Assembly: GCF_023100805.1 (NCBI RefSeq)
Contig: NZ_CP095855.1
Span: 124,001-188,000, forward strand
Reading direction: 5' to 3'
Origin: Chitinophaga filiformis
GTDB taxonomy: Bacteria > Bacteroidota > Bacteroidia > Chitinophagales > Chitinophagaceae
DNA: 64,000 nt
Position numbers and translations under genes: made by a program. The notes beneath the pieces are model-generated. The model was given only the letters and a program-made list of their open reading frames with translations. It had not been told where the DNA came from and did no database searches. Positions 33,473-42,444 of this stretch are shown piece by piece; the first letter of the stretch is position 1, and each line of letters starts with the position of its first letter.

Positions 33473-35107
33473 TCACTTCAATAGTTCTACAATTCTATTC
33501 CTAAACCAATTGGTCTTTACAAGATCACTAATAGTATATTTATTGAGTATGGGTTGAATATAAATTCTACTATAATAGGTTTTCATACTAAAGAAAGGAT
33601 AAAAAGTTTCAAACTCATCGCTTTCCAGTGCCTGTAATATAGGCTCCGCTTTTTCATCATTCTTTATTGCATCCTTAAACTCAACATAGGTTTGCCTTGA
33701 TGTAGCAATACTCAGCAAAATCCTGTGCAATTTCTGATTCTTCTGATTGGTAATATCCTGGATATATATTTGCTTGTCAAAACCAGCCCAACCTAATTCA
33801 GCAATATTATCCGGATGGTATATGTAATTTTCAAACGCGTAATAGTGTAGTATACGTAGATTCGGATATTTCCCACGTATTGAAACTATTTCATCATCCC
33901 GGAAGTAGTCCCTGTCCCTTATTCCAAGTTTGGTTTGATCTGCTTTTATTGTTAGAAATACCTCTCTGCTATCTTTTGCTGGAAGAAAGAAATAGCCTTT
34001 CCCATTTAGTGCAAGGTTATAGTGCTTATCATTTTGGTTTTCAACTACCACTAATTTGTAGCCCTGTAAAATATTCTGCAAAGTTTCTTTAGGAACAGCA
34101 AGATCATACACTTCCAGGTTCTCTTTTGGTTCTGGAGTAATCACTTGCGGAATATCAAAATTAAGCAGATCAAGGTCTATAATACTTGCATTTTCTGCAC
34201 TCCTTGCAAAGTCGATGAAACCTAAAGCATGAGAAGCGGTCCAAAGTTGTGCATCTTCGGGTATCCAGGTATCTACAATTTCTTTAAGTAATCTGGATTG
34301 TAGCGAAGTATTTAAATGACAATCCATTTCATCTATGTAAATGATCGCATCTTTATACTGCTCCTTCCTAACGATAAAGTTTAAAAGAAGGATAACTACC
34401 TGCTTTTCACCATGACTCAACAAGTCATAATTGATTTTCGAATTACCTTTTTTAAATATTAGCTTGGGATTGGTCTGAGCATTTGCATTCTGATATTCTG
34501 CAATTTGAATGGTAGTGATTTCATCACCACCAAATATGTTCAGCAAAGAATTATTTAAAGGACGTATAAAATCCTGAAAGATCTTAAGCGTGTCTGCAGA
34601 ACGTCCACTGAATACCGGCTCACGAAGAGCATTGTCAATCATTTGTATGTAAGATGTCACATCATTGTTGAATCTTTCATCTACATCTATAAAAGAAGCA
34701 GGAGCATCTGCATTAGAGACAGGAGCATCAATATTCCCGACGTTTTTAATTCTCGGAACAATCCGTATGCTGCTTCGGCCGATAAACTTCTCTGTGATGC
34801 CGAATCTGCTTCCAGGAGCATCATTTTTTCCTGTACCAATTTGAGTACCATCCGTAAATACCAGATTAACTTTCGGTTCCTGGTTATTCTTTTTATGATA
34901 CTCATCAATGTCAATATCATTGATCAAGACAAACTCCTTATCAACAGTAACGCGCCGCCTTACGAAATCAAACGCATCGAAAATAGAAGACTTTCCCGAC
35001 CCGTTAGATCCGATCAACAAAACAAGCTTAGACGTTGAAGGAATTCCTTCAATCGTCAGTTCAGAAAAACGCTTAAAATTTCCCAGTTCTAATTTTGTGA
35101 TACGCAT
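33473..35107 (-). CDS. Fused AAA ATPase-TOPRIM (DUF4435-like) protein, candidate PARIS-type defence effector
   Basis: The start is placed at MRITKLELGNFKRF (35107), the usual ABC/SMC-like ATPase start; a longer frame lacks support. 544 residues. ATPase part: Walker A GSNGSGKSS (33-41), signature LSHGEKQ (230-236), Walker B IIYIDEMD (255-262), H-loop TASH. C-terminal part: VVVENQNDK (Glu356, Asp360), then GIRDRDYF (398-400), then YAFENYIY; this Glu...DxD...ENY order is that of DUF4435/TOPRIM nucleases. PARIS anti-phage systems pair an AriA ATPase with an AriB DUF4435 TOPRIM nuclease, and single-gene fusions are known. The gene is clearly more AT-rich than its neighbours and lies beside a tRNA gene. 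An OLD-family nuclease is the alternative. Confidence 0.75.
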   Translation of the reverse strand: MRITKLELGNFKRFSELTIEGIPSTSKLVLLIGSNGSGKSSIFDAFDFVRRRVTVDKEFVLINDIDIDEYHKKNNQEPKVNLVFTDGTQIGTGKNDAPGSRFGITEKFIGRSSIRIVPRIKNVGNIDAPVSNADAPASFIDVDERFNNDVTSYIQMIDNALREPVFSGRSADTLKIFQDFIRPLNNSLLNIFGGDEITTIQIAEYQNANAQTNPKLIFKKGNSKINYDLLSHGEKQVVILLLNFIVRKEQYKDAIIYIDEMDCHLNTSLQSRLLKEIVDTWIPEDAQLWTASHALGFIDFARSAENASIIDLDLLNFDIPQVITPEPKENLEVYDLAVPKETLQNILQGYKLVVVENQNDKHYNLALNGKGYFFLPAKDSREVFLTIKADQTKLGIRDRDYFRDDEIVSIRGKYPNLRILHYYAFENYIYHPDNIAELGWAGFDKQIYIQDITNQKNQKLHRILLSIATSRQTYVEFKDAIKNDEKAEPILQALESDEFETFYPFFSMKTYYSRIYIQPILNKYTISDLVKTNWFRNRIVELLK

Positions 35108-35111
35108 AAAC

Positions 35112-35119
35112 CAAATATA
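35112..35119 (-). promoter_or_regulatory. -7 element close to the ATPase start
   Basis: The minus strand reads TATATTTG, an exact -7 match, ending 4 bases before the start codon of the ATPase-TOPRIM gene. If used, the transcript would be leaderless. No clear -33 element is visible. Confidence 0.4.
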
Positions 35120-35163
35120 CCAATTAGGATAACAAGTCAGGGGAGCCTTGTAGAAAAACAAAA

Positions 35164-35187
35164 AAGGAGATCATCTCTGATCTCCTT
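35164..35187 (-). terminator. Terminator of tRNA-Pro
   Basis: On the minus strand a 10-bp perfect stem (AAGGAGATCA/TGATCTCCTT) with a 4-base loop is followed by TTTTTGTTTTT, just after the tRNA 3' end. Confidence 0.85.
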
Positions 35188-35191
35188 TCTG

Positions 35192-35265
35192 TCGGGGCGG
35201 CAGGATTCGAACCTGCGACCTCCTGCTCCCAAAGCAGGCGCGATACCGGGCTACGCTACGCCCCG
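35192..35265 (-). tRNA. tRNA-Pro(UGG)
   Basis: A 74-base cloverleaf. The acceptor stem is CGGGGCG/CGCCCCG with discriminator A. The anticodon stem CCTGC/GCAGG encloses the loop TTTGGGA, giving anticodon TGG (reads CCA and, by wobble, other proline codons). The T arm has GGTTCGAATCC. CCA is not encoded. Its own promoter and terminator are visible. Confidence 0.96.
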
Positions 35266-35316
35266 AACCCGTTAAACATCTCGCTTTGTTGCCATCGCTT
35301 TCGATGTTTGGGATTG

Positions 35317-35349
35317 CAAAGGTAGATGATTTTTTGATATAACCAAAAA
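35317..35349 (-). promoter_or_regulatory. tRNA-Pro promoter
   Basis: The minus strand has TTTG (35347-35344) and TACCTTTG (35324-35317) separated by 19 bases, an exact match to the Bacteroidota -33/-7 consensus and spacing, about 50 bases upstream of the tRNA 5' end. Confidence 0.8.
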
Positions 35350-35458
35350 TGATTCAAAAAAAATATCAGATTTTTTAAAATAACTTTCGGGCGCGGTCAG
35401 TGAGACGCATTTCTTAAAAGTGAAAACACACGTCTGCACTGGAAAAAAGAAGAACACT

Positions 35459-37915
35459 ATGAGCCTTGCTAAACTATTCTGGCTGGGCAGCCTGGCGCTC
35501 GCCCTGCAATCCTATGGACAAACAAAAAAATTGCCGCTGCTGAGAGAACAGCTTTTCGACGACAACTGGCGCTTCAAAAAAGACAGCCTGCAGGGGGCGG
35601 AGCAACCTGACTTTCCGGATGCCGGCTGGCGGACTTTACACCTCCCGCATGACTGGGCGATAGAAGATCTTCCCGGACAAAACGATAGCACCATCATCGG
35701 TCCTTTCTACAAGTACAGTCCGGCGCAGGAACACGGCGGCTATGTGGTGGGCGGCACCGCCTGGTACCGGAAGCAGTTTACCCTGCCTGCCCTCCCCGCC
35801 GGACAAACCGTGGCCATCCGCTTTGACGGCGTATACATGGACAGCGATGTCTGGATCAACGGGCGCCACCTGGGCAACCACCCTTATGGTTACACGCCCT
35901 TTACGTACGACCTGACGCCTTACCTGGCAGCCCCCGGACAAAAGAACGTGCTTGCTGTCAGGGTGAAAAATGAAGGCCTCAATTCACGCTGGTATGCCGG
36001 GGCAGGCATCTACCGGCATGTTCACCTGCTGATGCTGCCTCCCATACACCTCGTAAAAGAAGGTATATCCATCACAAACCCGGAAGCTGGCAAAGAAAAA
36101 GCCATCGTACAGGTAAGCGCGGCTATGACAGGCGGCAGATCGGGTACTGCCCATCATATACTGCAGGTCCGGCTGAAAGACAGTACCGGTCAGGTGGTGG
36201 CGTATGCCTCGCAAGCTGTCAGCATTTCCCCGGGAGATACTACCACAGTTATCAAACAGCTCACAGTAAATAACCCGGCCTTATGGTCGCCGGGAAGACC
36301 GTACCTGTACACGACGGAGATCAGCCTGCTGGATACCACCAACACAAAACGGAGCAGCTCCGCTGCAGACCGGCTTGAAATTAAAACCGGTATCCGGAAG
36401 ATCAGCATAAACGCTACCCAAGGCCTCACCATCAATGGCGAGAAGGTACTGCTGAAAGGCGGGTGCCTTCATCATGACAATGGCCTGCTGGGCGCTGCTG
36501 CCTTTGACAGGGCCGAAGAAAGGAAAGTGGAGCTGATGAAGGCCTATGGCTTCAACGCCATCCGCACCAGTCACAATCCACCTTCTGAAAAATTCCTGGA
36601 AACCTGCGACAGGCTGGGTATGCTAGTGATCGACGAGGCTTTTGATATGTGGGTAGACCAGAAGCATCCGCAGGACTATCACCGCTTCTTTAAAACATGG
36701 TGGCAACGCGATCTGCAAAGTATGATACTGCGCGACAGGAACCATCCAAGCATTATCATGTGGAGTATTGGTAATGAGATACCCGAACGGGCAGATAGCG
36801 CAGGGCTTGCGATCACCCGGCAAATGGTGAAGGAAATACGCCGCCTGGACAGTACACGCGCCATTACCGAAGCAGAGAATGATTTCTGGGAAAGACCCTA
36901 TAAATGGTCCGCTACAGATGCATCTTTCGCATTGCTGGATGTAGCGGGGTATAATTACATGTGGCGTAATTATGCATTGGACGAAAGACGGGTGCCAGGC
37001 CGTGTAATGTATGGATCGGAAACTTTCCCCGCCGACTTATACCATGCATGGAACCAGGTACAGGGACTTCCTTTCGTGATCGGCGATTTCGTCTGGACTG
37101 CGATGGACTACCTGGGAGAAGCCGGCATTGGACACAGCACCTACTCCGGTAACAGCCAGGGTAGAATGAGCTTTCCCTGGTTCAATGCCTGGTGTGGCGA
37201 CATAGACCTGATCGGCAATAAAAAACCTCAATCCTATTTCCGGGATGTGGTATGGGGAAGAAGCGCTGTGGAAATGCTGGTACATACGCCCATCCCCGGG
37301 GGAACGAAAGAAAAAGTGAGCTGGTGGGGCTGGCCGGATGAAGTACCTTCCTGGACATGGCCGGGCATGAACGATAAAAACATGCAGGTCAGGGTCTTTA
37401 CCAGGGGAGAAAAAGTTGAACTTGTATTGAACGACTTCCGGGTGGCCACAAAAACCGTATCAGACAGCACTCCGCTAACGGCCACCTTCGACATTCCCTA
37501 TACCCCCGGCGTACTGACGGCTTTTGTATATGACAGCAAAGGCAACGAGATCGGCGTCAAAACGCTGGCCCTGGCCAGTGCGCCACAAGGCATCAGACTA
37601 ACGGCCGACCGTACACAGATTGCGGCAGATGCCAATGAACTGGTATATGTGAATGTGGATGTTGTAGATAACCTGGGAAGAATTGTACCCAATGCAAATT
37701 TGCCATTAAAGCTCAGCATCAGCGGAGAAGCCACTCTGGCAGCTGCGGGTAGCGCTTGTCCCAATTGTCCCGCCAGTTTCCAACAACCGAAACTGACCAC
37801 CTTCAGAGGGCGCGGATTAGCCATTTTAAGGGCAAATGGACGACCAGGCAATATTACACTCCAGGTAGAAGGTGAGGGGCTTAAAACGGCTAAAATCAAC
37901 ATCCGGGTAAAATAA
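35459..37915 (+). CDS. GH2 family glycoside hydrolase (beta-galactosidase-like), secreted
   Basis: The start is placed at MSLAKLFWLGSLALALQSYG (35459), which gives a signal peptide. Domains in order: GH2 jelly-roll (LHLPHDWAIED, YMDSDVWINGRHLGNH), immunoglobulin-like domain, TIM barrel, then two Ig-like domains (DUF4982-type and invasin-like). Acid/base Glu440 (SIGNEIPE) and nucleophile Glu521 (YGSETFP) are present. It should remove beta-linked galactose or a related sugar from oligosaccharides in the periplasm. No SusC/SusD pair or sugar regulator lies next to it. Confidence 0.92.
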   Translation: MSLAKLFWLGSLALALQSYGQTKKLPLLREQLFDDNWRFKKDSLQGAEQPDFPDAGWRTLHLPHDWAIEDLPGQNDSTIIGPFYKYSPAQEHGGYVVGGTAWYRKQFTLPALPAGQTVAIRFDGVYMDSDVWINGRHLGNHPYGYTPFTYDLTPYLAAPGQKNVLAVRVKNEGLNSRWYAGAGIYRHVHLLMLPPIHLVKEGISITNPEAGKEKAIVQVSAAMTGGRSGTAHHILQVRLKDSTGQVVAYASQAVSISPGDTTTVIKQLTVNNPALWSPGRPYLYTTEISLLDTTNTKRSSSAADRLEIKTGIRKISINATQGLTINGEKVLLKGGCLHHDNGLLGAAAFDRAEERKVELMKAYGFNAIRTSHNPPSEKFLETCDRLGMLVIDEAFDMWVDQKHPQDYHRFFKTWWQRDLQSMILRDRNHPSIIMWSIGNEIPERADSAGLAITRQMVKEIRRLDSTRAITEAENDFWERPYKWSATDASFALLDVAGYNYMWRNYALDERRVPGRVMYGSETFPADLYHAWNQVQGLPFVIGDFVWTAMDYLGEAGIGHSTYSGNSQGRMSFPWFNAWCGDIDLIGNKKPQSYFRDVVWGRSAVEMLVHTPIPGGTKEKVSWWGWPDEVPSWTWPGMNDKNMQVRVFTRGEKVELVLNDFRVATKTVSDSTPLTATFDIPYTPGVLTAFVYDSKGNEIGVKTLALASAPQGIRLTADRTQIAADANELVYVNVDVVDNLGRIVPNANLPLKLSISGEATLAAAGSACPNCPASFQQPKLTTFRGRGLAILRANGRPGNITLQVEGEGLKTAKINIRVK

Positions 37916-38022
37916 GCCTGCTTGTTCGTTCCGTCTTCGATGCTTGTTCGATGCTTGTTCGTTGCGTCTTCGCTCAGGGTTGAACAAGCGCAGACTGACA
38001 AAATTGACATAAATCTGACCAT

Positions 38023-38052
38023 ATACCAGTTGAATTTCCGTTCAACTGGTAT
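38023..38052. terminator. Bidirectional terminator
   Basis: A 12-bp perfect stem, ATACCAGTTGAA/TTCAACTGGTAT, with a 6-base loop and ATAATTTT after it on the plus strand, lies between the convergent GH2 and YoaK-type genes. Before it, 37919-37974 holds a short imperfect direct repeat (GCTTGTTCGTTCCGTCTTCG). Confidence 0.75.
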
Positions 38053-38069
38053 AATTTTAACCTGCCGTC

Positions 38070-38798
38070 TCAGGTAATCCACCACTTCCGGACACGGTGT
38101 AACAATACAGGGTAAATGTCATAAAGGAGGATCGTAAGCAATACCAGGGGAATCACAAAAAAAGTGGCTATTCCCATCAGGTTGAACAGGTACCCACCCA
38201 ATATGCCTCCGATGATGAAAAATGCCAGCACCGTAAGCCGGATATAGATCTTCTCTCTCAATACACGGGTATTCTCCACCTGCGGATGTAAAAGATCAGA
38301 TAATTCACCTCCCAGATCTGTGATCAGGCCAGTAAGATGGGATGTTTTGATCAATCCTCCCGAAATTCTCGATACCAGGCCATTCTGCAAACCCATACAA
38401 AACAGTACCGCTCCCGTGATCGCCTCCCGCTGTATTTCACTGCCGTTATAGACGTCATTGCCATAGACCGCCACTCCCAGCAGAATGATGATCTCCAGTA
38501 CAATTGGTGTGGCATGCGCAAAATAAGCGCTTTTGTAGTCCAGCGATTTGACAATGAAGTTGGAAATGAAGGCGCCGAAAAAGAACATGAACAGCCAGTA
38601 CAAAACCGTGTATACTTCTGCCAGGTTCTGCTCCGTGATCTTTCCGGCCAGGGTTGCCACATGCCCTGTGATATTGGATACAAAAGACAGGAAGGCCATT
38701 ACCCCTACCACGTTGGTCATACCGGCAACAGAAGCGGTAGAAGACGCCAACAACAGGTTCTTTTTAAGGCTGCGCTGCCCGGGTTCTTCACGAAGCAT
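38070..38798 (-). CDS. YoaK/DUF1275 family membrane protein
   Basis: The start is placed at MLREEPGQRSLKKN (38798); the longer frame begins with TTG inside a palindromic operator. 242 residues with about six membrane segments. DUF1275 features: ASVAGMTNVVGVMAFLSFVSNITGH and GLQNGLVSRISGGLIKTSHLTG. The function of the family is not established. It is divergent from the Bcr/CflA pump and shares its control region. Confidence 0.85.
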   Translation of the reverse strand: MLREEPGQRSLKKNLLLASSTASVAGMTNVVGVMAFLSFVSNITGHVATLAGKITEQNLAEVYTVLYWLFMFFFGAFISNFIVKSLDYKSAYFAHATPIVLEIIILLGVAVYGNDVYNGSEIQREAITGAVLFCMGLQNGLVSRISGGLIKTSHLTGLITDLGGELSDLLHPQVENTRVLREKIYIRLTVLAFFIIGGILGGYLFNLMGIATFFVIPLVLLTILLYDIYPVLLHRVRKWWIT

Positions 38799-38868
38799 AA
38801 AAGAAAAGGGGTTGATGAGATGATGAGGCGGCAAGAGTAATGCCAGTATTTCATCCTGTTTGTTTTCA

Positions 38869-38892
38869 AATCTATCTAGCAATAGATAGATT
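38869..38892. promoter_or_regulatory. Perfect palindromic operator upstream of the efflux gene
   Basis: AATCTATCTA and TAGATAGATT form 10-bp perfect arms around GCAA. Size and symmetry resemble TetR-type operators. It overlaps the -33 region of the Bcr/CflA promoter and lies between two divergent genes, so a repressor bound here could control both. No regulator gene is adjacent. Confidence 0.65.
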
Positions 38893-38922
38893 GAAATTTT
38901 CCGATCTATTTAAATAATTTTG
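38891..38922 (+). promoter_or_regulatory. Promoter of the Bcr/CflA efflux gene
   Basis: TTG (38891-38893) and TAATTTTG (38915-38922, exact -7 match) are separated by 21 bases. The -7 element ends 15 bases before the start codon. The -33 side overlaps the palindrome. Confidence 0.65.
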
Positions 38923-38937
38923 CACCCTTAAATACAA

Positions 38938-40182
38938 ATGATGGAAGCTAAGATGACAACCCGGAAGTATTGGTCGCTGATACTAATACTAGGAACAATG
39001 ACGGCGCTGGGACCATTTTCAATCGATATGTACCTCTCCGGTTACCAGGCCATTGCAGGAGATCTGCACACAACTACGGCCAGGATCGGACTTTCACTGG
39101 CCAGCTACTTCATCGGCATCTCTGCCGGACAATTACTATATGGGCCACTGCTGGACCGCTTTGGCAGAAAGAAACCGCTTTATGCCGGACTGACGGTGTA
39201 CATCCTGGCCTCTGCCGGCTGCATCGTTGCCAGATCACTGGACTTCTTTGTAGCGGTACGTTTTATCCAGGCCGTGGGCAGCTGCGCTGCCGCTGTGGCT
39301 TCTGTCGCAATGGTACGCGACTTCTTCCCCATAAAAGACAGCGCAAAGGTATTTGCCCTGCTCATGCTGGTAGTAAGCGCTTCTCCCATGCTGGCGCCAA
39401 CCATAGGTGGCTATATCACAGCTGCCTGGGGCTGGCAGATGATATTTGTTGCTTTGGGCCTAATGGGATTATTCCTGATGCTCACCTGCATTTTCTTCCT
39501 GCCGGAAAGCCATCAGCCAGATACCTCCATGTCGCTGAAGCCAGGGCCTATCATTAATGGCTTCTGGGCAGTGATGCGGGAACCCCAGTTTTACACATAT
39601 GCGTTAACGGGGGCACTCGCCTTTTCAGGACTATTTGTATATGTATCTTCCTCTCCGGTGGTATTCATGGATATTTTTCATGTATCAGAAAAGCATTTTG
39701 GCTGGATCTTCGCCGGCCTGTCTGTCGGGCTTATCGGCTCCAGCCAGTTGAATAGCCTGGCCCTACGTTATTTCCGCAGTGAGCAGATCATCCGTATTGC
39801 CATGCTTGGACAGGCATTGGTCGGGATCGCGTTCTGTATCAGTACCTATATGGGCTGGCTGGGACTAGGGTCTACCATTGTCATCCTGTTCCTTTTCCTG
39901 AGCTGCCTGGGATTTGTCAATCCCAATGCTTCTGCGCTTAGCATAGCGCCCTTTAAAAAGAATGCAGGAAGCGCAGCGGCGCTGATGGGCGCGCTGCAGA
40001 TGGGCATTGGCGGACTTGCCTCCACGATAGGCAGCCTGTTTGACGCGCACACCGCAGTGCCCATGACCGTTATTATGGCTGCTACCGCGGTACTGGCGCT
40101 GACAATGCTGCTGGCAGGACGTACACGCATCACTAACCCCGTTTTGCTGCAGGAAGGCAGTGAAGCTGTGGCCATTCATTAA
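38938..40182 (+). CDS. Bcr/CflA family MFS multidrug efflux transporter
   Basis: 414 residues with 12 predicted membrane helices. Bcr/CflA hallmarks: LGPFSIDMYLSGYQAIAGDL in helix 1, and the loop 2-3 MFS motif LLYGPLLDRFGRKKPLY. It exports small drugs or metabolites (bicyclomycin, chloramphenicol and similar in known members) by proton antiport. Starts at Met1 or Met6 are both possible. It is divergent from the YoaK-type gene, with a palindromic operator between them. Confidence 0.9.
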   Translation: MMEAKMTTRKYWSLILILGTMTALGPFSIDMYLSGYQAIAGDLHTTTARIGLSLASYFIGISAGQLLYGPLLDRFGRKKPLYAGLTVYILASAGCIVARSLDFFVAVRFIQAVGSCAAAVASVAMVRDFFPIKDSAKVFALLMLVVSASPMLAPTIGGYITAAWGWQMIFVALGLMGLFLMLTCIFFLPESHQPDTSMSLKPGPIINGFWAVMREPQFYTYALTGALAFSGLFVYVSSSPVVFMDIFHVSEKHFGWIFAGLSVGLIGSSQLNSLALRYFRSEQIIRIAMLGQALVGIAFCISTYMGWLGLGSTIVILFLFLSCLGFVNPNASALSIAPFKKNAGSAAALMGALQMGIGGLASTIGSLFDAHTAVPMTVIMAATAVLALTMLLAGRTRITNPVLLQEGSEAVAIH

Positions 40183-40214
40183 AAGGTGCTATCTTGCAGT
40201 CAGCCATATATCCT

Positions 40215-40967
40215 ATGAAAAAGACTTTCTTATTTCTGCTTGCCCTATTGAGCATTCAATGCAACAGGCATTCTGCCAATAAGAACTTCGATCTGAAGAT
40301 CAATGTAGATATTGGTAACTACAGGTATACCCGTCATCCCATCACCGAGGCTGAGTTCCATATATTAAAGAGTAATATAGCGCGGGCCTGGCCCCAGCAG
40401 ATACTGACCAGCAGCAGGAGTACGACCGGCAGCGATCATGAAGCGGCACCGGTTTTAAAGTCAAAATATACTATACAGGAATACATCCGCATTGCCAATG
40501 ATATGGAAACATTCAAAAAGGAGCTTGTTGTTCCCGGTGAATATCTGAAAAGTACTGCGGCTTCACCGGAAATTGCTGTGCTGGAATACAACAAGGTCTT
40601 TGCGCCTCTATCTGACGAATGCATCGCCGAACCTGTCAACTACAGTGATCTGATCACGACCGCCATGCAGGGTATCCTGGCCGACAATAATATCAAACTG
40701 GAGGTCTGTTATGGTTTCAAACAGATCTCCACCTTTGAGACCAAGTATACGATCTACGCCAAACTGGACAACACACTGCATACAGTTACCTTTTCCAACA
40801 CCAAAGGCTGCACACCAGACAATACCGCTATTTACCTGTTACTGAATAAAGTACTGATGAGCACTGATATAAAAGAGCGACTGGTGAGGTACAGTGATCA
40901 TAACAGCCTGATATTTGTGCAGCCGGCCAGGTATGAGAGACTGGCCCGTAGACTTGCACAACCCTGA
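40215..40967 (+). CDS. Lipoprotein of unknown function, 250 aa
   Basis: The start is placed at MKKTFLFLLALLSIQC (40215), which gives a lipobox (SIQC). The mature part has no recognised domain; cysteines occur in SDECIAEP, EVCYGF and KGCTPD. It starts 32 bases after the efflux gene and may be read with it. Confidence 0.6.
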   Translation: MKKTFLFLLALLSIQCNRHSANKNFDLKINVDIGNYRYTRHPITEAEFHILKSNIARAWPQQILTSSRSTTGSDHEAAPVLKSKYTIQEYIRIANDMETFKKELVVPGEYLKSTAASPEIAVLEYNKVFAPLSDECIAEPVNYSDLITTAMQGILADNNIKLEVCYGFKQISTFETKYTIYAKLDNTLHTVTFSNTKGCTPDNTAIYLLLNKVLMSTDIKERLVRYSDHNSLIFVQPARYERLARRLAQP

Positions 40968-41039
40968 TACGGCTGCTCCCACTGCTGCCAGGTGAATGTA
41001 AAATTTTATACATTCACGTTATAAACACGTTAGAAAAAG

Positions 41040-42107
41040 ATGACCATGTCAATAACCGGAACCCCAGTTGCCCTGCTCTATCAGGCGCAGCAACCACCTG
41101 CCAGGAACGGCATTCTCAAGCCCATGAAACCCGGCGGCTACTCAGACAGTGGCGCTGATATTGCCTATGCGCTACGCGAAAAAAAAGTACCTGTAAGTAC
41201 GCCTGTGATCCATCCGCAACTTTCCATTGACCTCGATTGGGTATTCCCCGATACGGAAGCCGGCATACTGCATGCCGTGGCTAAAGGCGCCCAGGTACTG
41301 TGGCTGAATACAATACTGTACAACGGCCATCCTGTGGAAGCATTTCTGAAAAAAGGTATTGCCGCCGTGGGGCAACTGCCCCGTAATACGGACCTCTACG
41401 ACGATAAATGGACAACCAATAAACTGCTGCAAAAGAATAATCTTCCCATCCCTCCTGCCGTTCTGATCAGCCAGGAAAACCTGCATGACTATCAGCTGAA
41501 TTTTCCTTTTCCTGTAGTAGCTAAGCCTATACGTGGCAGAGGCAGTGAAGGTGTGCATGTTGCCAATACACAAGAGGAACTGGATGCCATACTGGAAGAT
41601 ATGCTGAGCGGAGAAAAGTACGGTAGCGCGGTATATGTAGAAAAATACCTGCAGGGAAAAGAAATAACTGTTACAGTGATGCCGCCGGGCCAATATGAGA
41701 TCAAAGGCGTTTGCCAGGAAAAGATCAATTACTGGAGTCTCCCGGCCGTTGAACGTTTTAATCACCATAACGGTGTAGCCCCCTACAACGGCACTGTTGC
41801 CGTTGTACATAACAGCAGGGTGCTGGACGATGCACAGCTGCAATCACACAAGATCATTACCATCTGTAAACAGTGCGAATCTGCGGCTGCCCTGGTGGGC
41901 GCCAAGGCGCCTGTGAGAATAGATTGCCGGCAGGATGAGCAGGGGAATTATTTCATCTTCGATCTGAATATGAAACCCAATATGACCGGCGCAGCACGTC
42001 CACACAGGCAGGACCAGGACAGTCTGTCAGCATTGGCGGCAAGGAAGATAGGCTGGAGTTTCCCGGACCTGCTGGTAAATATGCTGCGGCAGCAATGGCG
42101 CTTGTAA
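41040..42107 (+). CDS. ATP-grasp ligase-like protein (D-Ala-D-Ala ligase superfamily)
   Basis: 355 residues. The ATP-grasp fold is visible: VVAKPIRGRGSEGVHVANTQEEL (ATP-binding), VYVEKYLQGKEITVTVMPPG, and VRIDCRQDEQGNYFIFDLNMKPNMTG, the Mg2+/ATP strand. An N-terminal preATP-grasp part (about 1-120) precedes it. The layout resembles D-alanine-D-alanine ligase but the usual pairing motifs for D-Ala are not clear, so another amino acid or peptide is likely. The ligand is unknown. Confidence 0.85.
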   Translation: MTMSITGTPVALLYQAQQPPARNGILKPMKPGGYSDSGADIAYALREKKVPVSTPVIHPQLSIDLDWVFPDTEAGILHAVAKGAQVLWLNTILYNGHPVEAFLKKGIAAVGQLPRNTDLYDDKWTTNKLLQKNNLPIPPAVLISQENLHDYQLNFPFPVVAKPIRGRGSEGVHVANTQEELDAILEDMLSGEKYGSAVYVEKYLQGKEITVTVMPPGQYEIKGVCQEKINYWSLPAVERFNHHNGVAPYNGTVAVVHNSRVLDDAQLQSHKIITICKQCESAAALVGAKAPVRIDCRQDEQGNYFIFDLNMKPNMTGAARPHRQDQDSLSALAARKIGWSFPDLLVNMLRQQWRL

Positions 42108-42116
42108 TATGAAGGA

Positions 42117-42413
42117 TTACCGGATCTTCAGTTTTTCCAGCATTTCCGAACTAAACGCATCAGAGGAAGCACCATAACCTGTTACCAGTATACCTTTTAT
42201 GCCGTTGGTAGATTCAATGGCATACACTGCTGCCTCGTCAGACGGATCTGTATTACCCTCATAGCGATACACGTCTACAATGCTGAAATCATTTACGCCT
42301 ATTTTATTTCCCTCATTTACCAGGTAATTCCCTTCCAGGTTAAAATCAACAGTATATCCCTGCCGCTTCAGCGAGTTAATGGCATTGGAAACAGTATCAT
42401 AATGGTGTTCCAT
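42117..42413 (-). CDS. Small conserved protein, 98 aa
   Basis: Resembles short Bacteroidota proteins that are often misnamed phosphoribosylpyrophosphate synthetase: DTVSNAINSLKRQGYTVDFNL, then FSIVDVYRYEGNTDPSDEAAVYAI, then GILVTGYGA. It lacks any PRPP-synthetase motif and is far too short for one. Soluble; function unknown. It lies 10 bases after the convergent ATP-grasp gene. Confidence 0.7.
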   Translation of the reverse strand: MEHHYDTVSNAINSLKRQGYTVDFNLEGNYLVNEGNKIGVNDFSIVDVYRYEGNTDPSDEAAVYAIESTNGIKGILVTGYGASSDAFSSEMLEKLKIR

Positions 42414-42444
42414 ATCTGTTATTTTGAATGATATTAATAGATTA

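Noticed and set aside
33303..35265. Integrative element bounded by the tRNA-Pro gene
   Set aside because: No integrase gene and no repeat of the tRNA 3' end were found to the left, so only the ATPase gene is described as possibly acquired.
38799..38882. Extended N-terminus of the YoaK-type protein from a TTG start
   Set aside because: The start would lie inside the palindromic operator, and the extra residues are not like the family.
42117..42413. Phosphoribosylpyrophosphate synthetase
   Set aside because: Similar short proteins carry that name, but the 98 residues lack any PRPP-synthetase motif.
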